From contig JAOZSN010000157.1 in NCBI GenBank assembly GCA_029939635.1, forward strand, positions 1 to 6,530: DNA of 6,530 nucleotides, given 5' to 3'. Under the pieces are notes generated by a model. The model was not told where the DNA came from, ran no database searches, and saw nothing but the letters and a program-made list of their open reading frames with translations. Source of the stretch: Deltaproteobacteria bacterium (GTDB taxonomy: Bacteria > Desulfobacterota > Desulfobulbia > Desulfobulbales > SURF-16). The position numbers and the translations under genes were made by a program. Shown here one piece after another: positions 1 through 5,140 of the stretch; position 1 is the stretch's first letter; each line of letters starts with the position of its first letter.

Positions 1-1
1 A

Positions 2-427
2 ACTGCTCAGTCCTTTTCCAGTTTACAGCAGGGCTCTGGCTTCCTGGCCTATGATATAAATGGTGATGGCCTGATTAATGATGGCTCCGAGCTTTTCGGG
101 GCAAGCAGCGGGAACGGTTTTCTTGAATTAGCCGAGTATGATCTGGACGGCAATAGCTGGATCGATGAGAATGACGTGATTTTCAGTGATCTTTCCATCT
201 GGAGTTGGGATGATGACGGTGAAGTTTATATGGCTTCATTGCTAGACAGTGATGTTGGTGCCATTGGTTTGGATAATGTGGCAACTGGCCTGCAGCGTCA
301 TGATGATAGTGCTCAGGTGCAGGGGCAAATGCGTTCTGCTGGTATCTTTCTGCATGAGTCAGGAGGTGTGCAGGCCATTCATCAGATTGATCTAGCTGTT
401 CGAGAAAGAAATTCTTCTCTGGAATGA
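2..427 (+). CDS. C-terminal fragment of a large EF-hand/RTX-like calcium-binding protein (5' end outside window)
   Basis: The frame is open from the left edge to a TGA at 425-427, giving 141 visible residues. Two calcium-binding loops stand out. The first, near residues 18-30, has D18, N20, D22, G23, I25 and D27, followed by the segment GSELFG. The second, near residues 47-58, has D47, D49, N51, I54, D55 and D58, which fits a 12-residue EF-hand loop. The order acidic loop, SELFG, a short aromatic stretch, second acidic loop, then a beta-rich tail ending in a Q-I-D-L-A-V-like strand is, as far as I recall, a common C-terminus of large VCBS/RTX-type surface or secreted proteins. Calcium binding is inferred from these motifs. 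The adhesin, toxin or enzyme nature cannot be judged because the N-terminus is missing. A GTG at 176 lies in frame but is internal, since the coding pattern continues upstream to the edge. Confidence 0.8.
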   Translation, partial: TAQSFSSLQQGSGFLAYDINGDGLINDGSELFGASSGNGFLELAEYDLDGNSWIDENDVIFSDLSIWSWDDDGEVYMASLLDSDVGAIGLDNVATGLQRHDDSAQVQGQMRSAGIFLHESGGVQAIHQIDLAVRERNSSLE

Positions 428-433
428 TGTAAT

Positions 434-448
434 GCATGTTTTACATGC
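434..448. repeat. Short perfect inverted repeat after the calcium-binding gene
   Basis: GCATGT at 434-439 and ACATGC at 443-448 form a perfect 6-bp stem around a TTT loop, six bases after the stop codon. No T tract follows, so it is at best a weak mRNA 3'-end structure and may be chance. Confidence 0.3.
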
Positions 449-454
449 CCACCC

Positions 455-483
455 TTGAGTTTACCGGAGAAACACTTTAAAGT
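455..483 (+). promoter_or_regulatory. Possible promoter for the histidine kinase gene (weak)
   Basis: TTGAGT at 455-460 and TAAAGT at 478-483 are separated by 17 bp, and each matches four of six sigma-70 consensus positions. If used, transcription would begin near 490 and place the strong stem-loop at 503-540 inside the kinase leader. Weak promoter-like matches are common in AT-rich spacers, so this is tentative. Confidence 0.25.
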
Positions 484-502
484 AATAGGTATGTCTATCG
501 TC

Positions 503-540
503 TGGTGCCCCGGAGCAACATTGTTTGCTCCGGGGTACTA
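503..540. repeat. Strong 16-bp inverted repeat (stem-loop), terminator-like or leader element
   Basis: Bases 503-518 pair with 525-540 across a six-base loop. The inner 11 bp (508-518 with 525-535, CCCCGGAGCAA against TTGCTCCGGGG) are perfect and GC-rich. The outer five pairs include two G-T wobbles. No T run follows on either strand, so it is not a canonical intrinsic terminator. It may end the upstream transcript, stabilise that mRNA's 3' end, sit in the kinase leader, or be one copy of a dispersed intergenic palindrome. The structure is seen directly; the role is inferred. Confidence 0.6.
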
Positions 541-578
541 ATGCTGCAGAAAGAATTTTCACTAGAAATTTCCGTTAC

Positions 579-584
579 AGGTGG
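579..584 (+). promoter_or_regulatory. Ribosome binding site deciding the kinase start
   Basis: AGGTGG at 579-584 lies eight bases before the ATG at 593 and resembles the AGGAGG consensus. The GTG at 581 falls inside this site and has no purine-rich sequence of its own upstream, so ATG 593 is preferred. Confidence 0.65.
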
Positions 585-592
585 TAACCCCC

Positions 593-2398
593 ATGCCGGA
601 ACGGCTTCGTGCATTCCTGGAAAATAATGATTGGTTTCGCCACATTTCTTTGTCTAATGAAGATAAGGAGAGGTTGTTTGTCCTGCTAGAGGGTGATTTT
701 TTAGCGGATTTTTTGGAGCAAATTATCCGCCAATCTGAAGACATTCTGTCCATTGATCCGGCCTTAAGCAGACGTACAATTTTAGAGACAGCTGCTCAAC
801 ATATCATGGATGATTTGGGTGCAGCTGCAGCTTCCATTCGTCTTTTTGACCCCAAATCGTTTAAGATGCTTAATTATGGGGCTGCTGGACTAAAAGAACT
901 TAACTGGTCTCCGGCCCTGCCGGTGAATGAATCTATAGCTGGAAGGGTCGTATCAGAAAATAAGAGTATCTTGCTGCCAAGTATTGCCCTTGATCCTCAT
1001 TTTCAAGATAAGAAACTGACCTGTAGAAAGGGTTTTGAATCACTAATGGCAGTCCCCCTGCGTATGCCAAGTTTTGTCGGCTCCAGCGGTGAAATCCTTG
1101 GTTCTTTACAGATTTATTTTCGTGAGAATAATCGTCACTTCAGCCGCCAGGAAGTTTTGCGGGCTGAGATGTTGGCCCGGCGTGTAAGTTATGTCATGGT
1201 GAAGAAACGTATCCTGGCCTTGAAGGCCCTTGGTGACAAAAAGGAGCGTATATCCGATAAGATTTTCATCAAGCTCAGTAACCGCGAAGGCGTTAAGCTT
1301 AAAGATTTTTTTCACCTCATCCTCCCTGAGCTTGATAGCCTTATCACCTTACACAGCTGTTCTCTTTTTACCCTGTCAGATGACCAAAAGAATATCCACT
1401 TAGAGGCTTCGTATCCTGCCGGAAGTGCCTATCATGAGGATGGTTATCTCTTTACTGTGGATCATCATGATTATTTTTGGGCCACGGTGCATGGCTCTAA
1501 AGAGAATGCTGACATGCCCCATGAACGTATTGATTCATCCTACGTGCTTATTAAGGATCCTGTGAGGAGTGAGCTGCTCAGTGGTGGGCTGCGCAAATTT
1601 ACGCAGGAGCAGGATATTAATTCTGTCCTCCTTGTTCCTCTACGGGCAGCAACAGAGACGCGTCACATTCTCGTTTTTTTTGCTACCCAACAACGGCAAT
1701 ATTTTACTGAGGATGAGATTGAATTGCTCACGTTCTTTGGTAAAGAGATCATGAAGGCGGTTCGCCTGGAATTTTTGGGAGATATGCTCCACGATTTTAA
1801 AAATCCAGCTGTTGCTGTGGCTGGTTTGGCTGCGCGAGCTCGTAAGATGTTGGATTGTGATGATTTGGAGACCATGCGGCCTCGGCTTATAAAATATCTT
1901 GATGTGGTGGCGCGGGAGACAGCACGTTTACAGGATTTAGCCCTTACCATGACAGGGGAAGGGAGGGAGGAAGAACTTGCCTTAGGGATATTGGCTAGTG
2001 AGAGGTATATGCTCAACAGTTATGCCATTTCTGAGGCTAAAAATTGTCCCATTGAGGTACGCTCCCCAGAATGTGAGCAGGATATTATGGTGCGTTGTAC
2101 TCGGTACGGCTTGGAACGGGTGTTGGATAATCTGCTCCATAATGCCACCAAGGCCATTCCTTCTCAGGGGGGCTTTATTGCTTTGCATTGTGGGCGCTGT
2201 GGGGATATGGCCTGTTTAACCATCGAAAATTCTGGAGCCATGCCGGATGAGGAAATTGCCAGACTTAAAAGCGGTAACTCCCATGGCCGAGGCCTTAATA
2301 TTGTTTCACGGTTCGTTGAAAAAAACCATGGTCAGCTTGAAGTTCGTTCCCTGGGTAGTACTACCACCTTTGCTATCAAACTTCCCCTTTGTCAGTAG
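593..2398 (+). CDS. Soluble sensor histidine kinase with two GAF domains
   Basis: This encodes 601 residues from ATG 593. It should autophosphorylate on histidine in response to a signal sensed by its GAF domains and pass the phosphate to a response regulator. No membrane segment or signal peptide is visible, so it should act in the cytoplasm. After a short N-terminal helix, GAF 1 spans roughly residues 57-203 and GAF 2 roughly 236-395. The H box carries His400 in LHDFKNPA. The ATPase domain occupies about 500-600, with an N box (LDNLLHNATKA, metal-binding Asn517) and a G2 box (GRGLNIV, 565-571). The G1 box reads IENSG, with Asn546 where the usual DxG aspartate sits. No receiver domain or regulator gene is adjacent, so it is an orphan kinase here. 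The GAF ligands are unknown. A GTG at 581 would add four residues but lacks a ribosome binding site. Confidence 0.9.
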   Translation: MPERLRAFLENNDWFRHISLSNEDKERLFVLLEGDFLADFLEQIIRQSEDILSIDPALSRRTILETAAQHIMDDLGAAAASIRLFDPKSFKMLNYGAAGLKELNWSPALPVNESIAGRVVSENKSILLPSIALDPHFQDKKLTCRKGFESLMAVPLRMPSFVGSSGEILGSLQIYFRENNRHFSRQEVLRAEMLARRVSYVMVKKRILALKALGDKKERISDKIFIKLSNREGVKLKDFFHLILPELDSLITLHSCSLFTLSDDQKNIHLEASYPAGSAYHEDGYLFTVDHHDYFWATVHGSKENADMPHERIDSSYVLIKDPVRSELLSGGLRKFTQEQDINSVLLVPLRAATETRHILVFFATQQRQYFTEDEIELLTFFGKEIMKAVRLEFLGDMLHDFKNPAVAVAGLAARARKMLDCDDLETMRPRLIKYLDVVARETARLQDLALTMTGEGREEELALGILASERYMLNSYAISEAKNCPIEVRSPECEQDIMVRCTRYGLERVLDNLLHNATKAIPSQGGFIALHCGRCGDMACLTIENSGAMPDEEIARLKSGNSHGRGLNIVSRFVEKNHGQLEVRSLGSTTTFAIKLPLCQ

Positions 2399-2497
2399 TA
2401 GAGTTGGATTTATGTTGTCCAGGGTTGCTGCTGGTTTGCAGGCCATGGTGAACTCCTAGATTGCTGCTTGCACTCTGAGTAAAAATGGGGTCTATAT

Positions 2498-2525
2498 CGG
2501 GGCTGATTAAGCTATCAACTCCCCG
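2498..2525. repeat. Imperfect inverted repeat in the spacer before the rhodanese gene
   Basis: GGGG at 2499-2502 with a nearby TGAT faces ATCA and CCCC (2521-2524), making an interrupted stem around a short loop. The 176-bp spacer 2399-2574 holds no other convincing signal and no credible gene. Whether this hairpin ends the kinase transcript is unclear because no T tract follows. Confidence 0.25.
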
Positions 2526-2574
2526 TGAGTGACCTTGGCATACCTTATTATAGGCACTTAACGTGAAAGTTGAG

Positions 2575-2976
2575 ATGCACTTTATAAAAGTTTTTTCCCT
2601 TATTTGTTTATTCTTGGCCAGCTGTTCCGCGACCCTATCTGACAAGTAAGCAGGAGGCGACAGTGGCTCAGGATCTGCTTTTAGAACAGGACAGGGCTTC
2701 CATATCCTAGATACACGTACTGCACGGGAAATCATTGACCACGGAGCTATAGAGGGTTCTCAGCAGACATCTTTGCGATCTATCTTTAATGATAAGATCC
2801 CACTGGGCCACGATACGCCAATCCTGGTGGTTTGTGCCGTTGGGGGACGCAGCTATGCCGCTGGCCAGCTCATGGTTCGCAATGGTTTCACTCATATCTA
2901 CAATATGCGGGGCGGACTGGATGAATGGAAACAGGCTGGACTGCTGGTCATCTATCCATCCCGCCGCCAGAAATAA
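2575..2976 (+). pseudogene. Single-domain rhodanese lipoprotein, disrupted by two offsetting frameshifts
   Basis: ATG 2575 opens a lipoprotein signal peptide: a Lys, a hydrophobic core and the lipobox LASC with Cys17. This frame stops at TAA 2647-2649. The next frame, about 2648-2695, then reads KQEATVAQDLLLEQDR, which resembles the N-terminal helix of a rhodanese domain, and stops at 2708. From about 2697 the first frame resumes as GFHILDTRTAREI and runs to TAA 2974-2976. This part carries the catalytic loop CAVGGRS (nucleophile Cys) and the closing helix MRGGLDEWKQAGL. Dropping T2647 and adding one G to the GGG at 2694-2696 would give a continuous protein of about 133 residues. A GTG at 2663 with AGGAGG at 2652-2657 could start a cytoplasmic version, but only with a frame change near 2695. 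Rhodaneses transfer sulfane sulfur from thiosulfate or persulfides. Decay, sequencing error and recoding cannot be told apart here. An in-frame TTG at 2773 would omit the N-terminal part of the domain. Confidence 0.75.
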
Positions 2977-2988
2977 CAGAGTTATTTC
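2970..2988. terminator. Small hairpin shared by two convergent stop codons
   Basis: GAAATAAC (2970-2977) pairs with GTTATTTC (2981-2988) around AGA, a perfect 8-bp stem. It contains the TAA of the rhodanese gene and, on the other strand, the TAA of the small lipoprotein gene. It is AT-rich and lacks a T tract beyond the stem, so any bidirectional terminator would be weak. Confidence 0.35.
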
Positions 2989-3410
2989 CTGACATAGCCA
3001 TAGCCAATGAGCCTGCGACTTGAGGTGTTGGCATTCATGGAAAAACTACTGTCACCCAGGGGCAGATAAAAGGTATCTTGGCCATTCATTGCCTCCACTG
3101 GATTGGGGCCAAAATAGATATGGGTGCTCCCACCGTTACCCAGTCTCTTCTTGACTGCTGCCATGGCTTGAGACTCCTGGCCATTGAACAGGCGAATAGA
3201 TGCTTTTGCTACCTTTTTGTAGGAGAGTGGGCTGGGCTTTTCTTGCAACTCAATAAGATCATTGACTGCAATGGGGTGGAGATTGATTGGCGCATTGGGA
3301 ACCTGGGTTAAGGTGACGGCCAGTGGATTGGTACAGGCCGTCATCATGAGGAGGCTCAGACCGAGAGCAACAGTAATGGTTAGTGAGGATTTTATGGTGT
3401 GTTGTGACAT
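2982..3410 (-). CDS. Small putative lipoprotein of unknown function
   Basis: This encodes 142 residues from an ATG at 3408-3410, with AGGAG six bases upstream (3417-3421). The N-terminus is a classic lipoprotein signal: Lys7, a hydrophobic core at about residues 10-23 and the lipobox MTAC with Cys26. Met at the -3 position is slightly unusual. The mature part of about 117 residues is Asn- and Ser-rich and has no other membrane segment. It contains a Lys-rich middle stretch, then NGGSTHIYFGPNPVEAMNG, and ends in an aromatic-basic tail, GYGYVRK. I do not recognise the family. With Asn at +2 after the lipid-bearing Cys there is no inner-membrane retention Asp, so outer-membrane anchoring is plausible. 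It is divergent from gmhB and convergent with the broken rhodanese gene, and no operon partner is visible. Confidence 0.8.
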   Translation of the reverse strand: MSQHTIKSSLTITVALGLSLLMMTACTNPLAVTLTQVPNAPINLHPIAVNDLIELQEKPSPLSYKKVAKASIRLFNGQESQAMAAVKKRLGNGGSTHIYFGPNPVEAMNGQDTFYLPLGDSSFSMNANTSSRRLIGYGYVRK

Positions 3411-3416
3411 GTCTTT

Positions 3417-3421
3417 CTCCT
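3417..3421 (-). promoter_or_regulatory. Ribosome binding site of the small lipoprotein
   Basis: On the minus strand AGGAG lies six bases before the ATG, a near-ideal Shine-Dalgarno sequence that fixes the start at 3410. Confidence 0.65.
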
Positions 3422-3483
3422 GGCTAGATGTTAAGACTAAGGGTGTGGTGTTGCATAGTTACTCTATTGCAAAGAAAGGTTGT

Positions 3484-3512
3484 TTGACAAGCATATCTTC
3501 AAGAATTAATCC
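3484..3512 (+). promoter_or_regulatory. Possible gmhB promoter with a consensus -35 box
   Basis: TTGACA at 3484-3489 is a perfect sigma-70 -35 hexamer in the 123-bp gap between divergent genes. At 17-bp spacing the downstream hexamer is TAATCC (3507-3512), a poor -10 box in an AT-rich stretch. The -35 match is convincing and the -10 assignment is not. Confidence 0.35.
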
Positions 3513-3533
3513 GATACTAATGAGGAAAGGAAA

Positions 3534-4115
3534 ATGAAACCTGCTGTGTTTCTGGATCGAGATGGAACCATCAATGAGCAGATGGGCTACATCAACCATA
3601 TTGATCGTTTTGTTATGTTGCCTGGGGCTGCTGCGGCTATTTTACGCCTTAATCAGGCTGGGGTACCGGTGGTGGTGATAACCAATCAATCTGGTTTGGC
3701 ACGTGGCTATTTCCCTCCTGAGTTGATTAGCGAGGTTCACGCCAAGATGGAGGCGGAGCTTATTGAGCAAGGCGCCTATGTGGATGGTATCTATATCTGT
3801 CCTCACCATCCTGAGGCCAAGGAGGAGAAGTATCGCCTGGACTGTGATTGCCGCAAACCTAAACCTGGCTTACTTCTACAGGCCTCCCGAGATTTACAGT
3901 TGGATCTTGGGCGCTCTTACGTGGTGGGAGATCGCTGGTCAGATTTGAAGGCCGCCGCTAACTGTCAGGCCAAGGGCATTTTGGTTCGCAGTGGCTATGG
4001 GCGTGGTGATGAAAAATATATCGGTCCTCAGCAGGAGATTCAGCCTCATTTTAGCGCTGATGACCTAGGCGAGGCCGTAGACTGGATTTTAGCTGATTTG
4101 GAAGAGTTGGGCTGA
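3534..4115 (+). CDS. gmhB: D-glycero-beta-D-manno-heptose 1,7-bisphosphate 7-phosphatase
   Basis: This encodes 193 residues, close to the roughly 190 of GmhB proteins. It is a cytoplasmic HAD-superfamily phosphatase that removes the 7-phosphate from heptose 1,7-bisphosphate on the way to ADP-heptose for the LPS inner core. HAD motif I is DRDGT, with nucleophile Asp8 and acid/base Asp10. Motif II is Thr50 in ITNQSG. The Lys/Arg region is RKPKPG at 107-112, and motif IV is GDRWSD with Asp133 and Asp137. The GmhB-type zinc site is complete: Cys89 and His91 in CPHHP, then Cys104 and Cys106 in CDCRKP. ATG 3534 is preceded by GAGGA at 3522-3526. It is a single gene, with no other heptose genes adjacent. 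The related histidinol-phosphatase (HisB N-domain) function is less likely, as no his gene is present. Confidence 0.93.
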   Translation: MKPAVFLDRDGTINEQMGYINHIDRFVMLPGAAAAILRLNQAGVPVVVITNQSGLARGYFPPELISEVHAKMEAELIEQGAYVDGIYICPHHPEAKEEKYRLDCDCRKPKPGLLLQASRDLQLDLGRSYVVGDRWSDLKAAANCQAKGILVRSGYGRGDEKYIGPQQEIQPHFSADDLGEAVDWILADLEELG

Positions 4116-4123
4116 TTTCTGTT

Positions 4124-4147
4124 GCGGAGCTGTTTTTCCTGCGCCGC
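4124..4147. terminator. Imperfect hairpin between convergent gmhB and ftsB
   Basis: GCGGAGC (4124-4130) faces GCGCCGC (4141-4147) with one mismatch around a 10-base loop, in the 36-bp gap between the two stop codons. It could serve as a bidirectional 3'-end structure. No T tract follows on either side, so support is modest. Confidence 0.3.
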
Positions 4148-4151
4148 CCAT

Positions 4152-4454
4152 CTATTTAAAGACAAAAACCATTTCATCGCGCTTGAGCAGACCACGTTCA
4201 CGAGCCACCTGTTCAAGGTAATCAGAGTCTGTTTTGAGGCGATGGATTTCCTGGCGAAGCACCTCGTTCTCCTGGCGCAAACTAGCATTGTCCTGCTCAA
4301 TAGAGGTGAGTTCCTGGTTGACAGAGAAGAATTTCAGGCCACCGGTGGGTGAAAAGATAAGCCAGGCAAGAAGCAGGCTGATAGTGGCGAGGGAAAAGAT
4401 AACAATCTTTTTTCTCTCTTGATAGTTAAGCTGTTGAAGAAGGGTTGCTGCCAT
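4152..4454 (-). CDS. ftsB: FtsB/DivIC-family septum formation initiator
   Basis: This encodes 100 residues, close to E. coli FtsB (about 103). It is a bitopic inner-membrane protein of the FtsQLB divisome subcomplex, which helps trigger septal peptidoglycan synthesis. A short basic cytoplasmic N-terminus (QERKK, 12-16) leads into one membrane helix at about residues 17-34. A periplasmic coiled coil at about 45-77 follows, rich in Leu/Glu/Gln/Arg heptads (DNASLRQENEVLRQEIHRL). The conserved FtsB/DivIC tail then appears as YLEQVARERGLLKRDEMVFVF (79-99, one run of conserved positions: L80, A84, R85, E86, L89, E94). The TAG stop is at 4152-4154. The ribosome binding site is weak (AGAG about eight bases upstream). 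The gene stands alone, without an enolase or ispD neighbour, and faces gmhB tail to tail. Confidence 0.9.
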   Translation of the reverse strand: MAATLLQQLNYQERKKIVIFSLATISLLLAWLIFSPTGGLKFFSVNQELTSIEQDNASLRQENEVLRQEIHRLKTDSDYLEQVARERGLLKRDEMVFVFK

Positions 4455-4491
4455 GTTGATACTCTACAAAAAAGGGAGAAACTTATTTATG

Positions 4492-4520
4492 ATTATATTC
4501 AATCTAATGTACTCTATAAA
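4492..4520 (-). promoter_or_regulatory. Probable ftsB promoter
   Basis: On the minus strand, TTTATA (4515-4520) and a perfect TATAAT (4492-4497) are separated by 17 bp. This matches sigma-70 spacing and predicts a start near 4485, giving a leader of about 30 bases before the ftsB ATG. The same AT-rich tract could offer a -10 (TATAAA at 4515-4520) to the divergent gene, but without a recognisable -35. Confidence 0.5.
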
Positions 4521-4522
4521 CT

Positions 4523-4538
4523 GTAGTGCCCCCACTAC
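4523..4538. promoter_or_regulatory. Perfect hairpin/palindrome beside the ftsB -35 box
   Basis: GTAGTG (4523-4528) and CACTAC (4533-4538) form a perfect 6-bp stem around CCCC, directly upstream of the predicted ftsB -35 element and inside the divergent spacer. The position suits an operator, but no known regulator site is recognised. Confidence 0.3.
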
Positions 4539-4620
4539 CATCAAAAAAAGTACCCAATTTTAGCAAAAAGGTAAATCCTTATTTTAGGCAAACCCATAGA
4601 AAGGCAGGTTTTTTATTAAA

Positions 4621-5052
4621 ATGAGCAGTCCTGACTTGAAAATATATCTTGTTTCCAGCTGTTTGATGGGGCTATGCAGCCGTTATGATGGTCAACGGAA
4701 AGGGTCGCAGAAATGTCAGGCGTTCTTGGCTGCCAAGGTGTGGATACCTCTCTGCCCAGAACAATTGGGCGGCCTGCCGACCCCCCGTCCTGCCGCAGAA
4801 ATCAGAGGTGGCACTGGTGCAGATGTGCTGACAGGACAGGCGACGGTGGAAACGGTTGTTGCTGGTCAGGATGTCTCTGAACCGTTCAGACGAGGTGCCC
4901 AGCAGGTATTAGAGATTGCCCAAAGTCAAGAGCAGCATATTGCTGGCATGTGCCTTAAGGCACGCAGTCCCTCCTGCGGGGTACAGCAGATTCTTGGTGT
5001 CACCGCTGCCCTTCTCAGGCAGCATGGATTTACCCTCTACGAGTTTGACTAA
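4621..5052 (+). CDS. DUF523 / TudS-like cysteine protein (putative desulfurase-type)
   Basis: This encodes 143 residues, a usual length for DUF523 proteins. The family signatures occur in order: SSCLMGLCSRYDG (12-24, Cys14), LCPEQLGGLPTPRPAAEI (44-61, Cys45), a short Gly/Asp segment GQDVSEPFRRGA (82-93), and LKARSPSCG (112-120, Cys119). Members of DUF523 have been described as TudS thiouracil desulfurases that bind an iron-sulfur cluster through three conserved cysteines. Cys14, Cys45 and Cys119 are the obvious candidates. The substrate in this organism is an inference only. It should be cytoplasmic, as no signal peptide is seen. The ATG at 4621 lacks a good ribosome binding site: AGG at 4606-4608 is 12 bases away, with a T-rich spacer. 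The efflux gene follows 88 bp downstream on the same strand and may be co-transcribed. Confidence 0.87.
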   Translation: MSSPDLKIYLVSSCLMGLCSRYDGQRKGSQKCQAFLAAKVWIPLCPEQLGGLPTPRPAAEIRGGTGADVLTGQATVETVVAGQDVSEPFRRGAQQVLEIAQSQEQHIAGMCLKARSPSCGVQQILGVTAALLRQHGFTLYEFD

Positions 5053-5130
5053 CGGCTATCTTGCAGTGTTAATGTGCCCACATGGTCTGACCTGTTCTGC
5101 TGTAAGGATAATGTTAATATCTCACACGTC

Positions 5131-5135
5131 AGGAG
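5131..5135 (+). promoter_or_regulatory. Ribosome binding site deciding the MFS start
   Basis: AGGAG at 5131-5135 sits five bases before ATG 5141. It supports that start over earlier in-frame codons that would run back into the DUF523 gene. Confidence 0.65.
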
Positions 5136-5140
5136 TTGTA

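Noticed and set aside
183..437. 84-codon minus-strand open frame opposite the calcium-binding gene
   Set aside because: The plus-strand frame has clear EF-hand motifs; the minus product is unremarkable and His-rich from reverse-complemented ATG/GTG-like codons.
581..592. GTG start four codons upstream for the histidine kinase
   Set aside because: It lies inside the AGGTGG that serves ATG 593, and nothing purine-rich precedes it.
1663..2016. 117-codon minus-strand open frame inside the kinase gene
   Set aside because: It is opposite the H-box region of a clearly real kinase, and its Ser/Arg-rich product looks like a shadow frame.
2376..2735. 119-codon open frame on the minus strand
   Set aside because: It lies opposite the rhodanese N-terminus and the kinase 3' end, shows no recognisable motif, and its upstream end is opposite clear rhodanese coding sequence.
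2773..2976. Intact 67-residue rhodanese starting at TTG 2773
   Set aside because: It would begin inside the fold and omit the HILDTR strand that is plainly encoded upstream, so it is better seen as part of a broken gene.
4590..4616. Possible terminator (AAACC / GGTTTTTT) just before the DUF523 ATG
   Set aside because: The stem is only about five bases with a 12-base loop, and it ends right at a start codon, where a terminator makes little sense.
4916..5140. N-terminal extension of the MFS protein in the same open frame
   Set aside because: It overlaps the well-supported DUF523 gene, has no MFS-like content, and a good AGGAG sits before ATG 5141.
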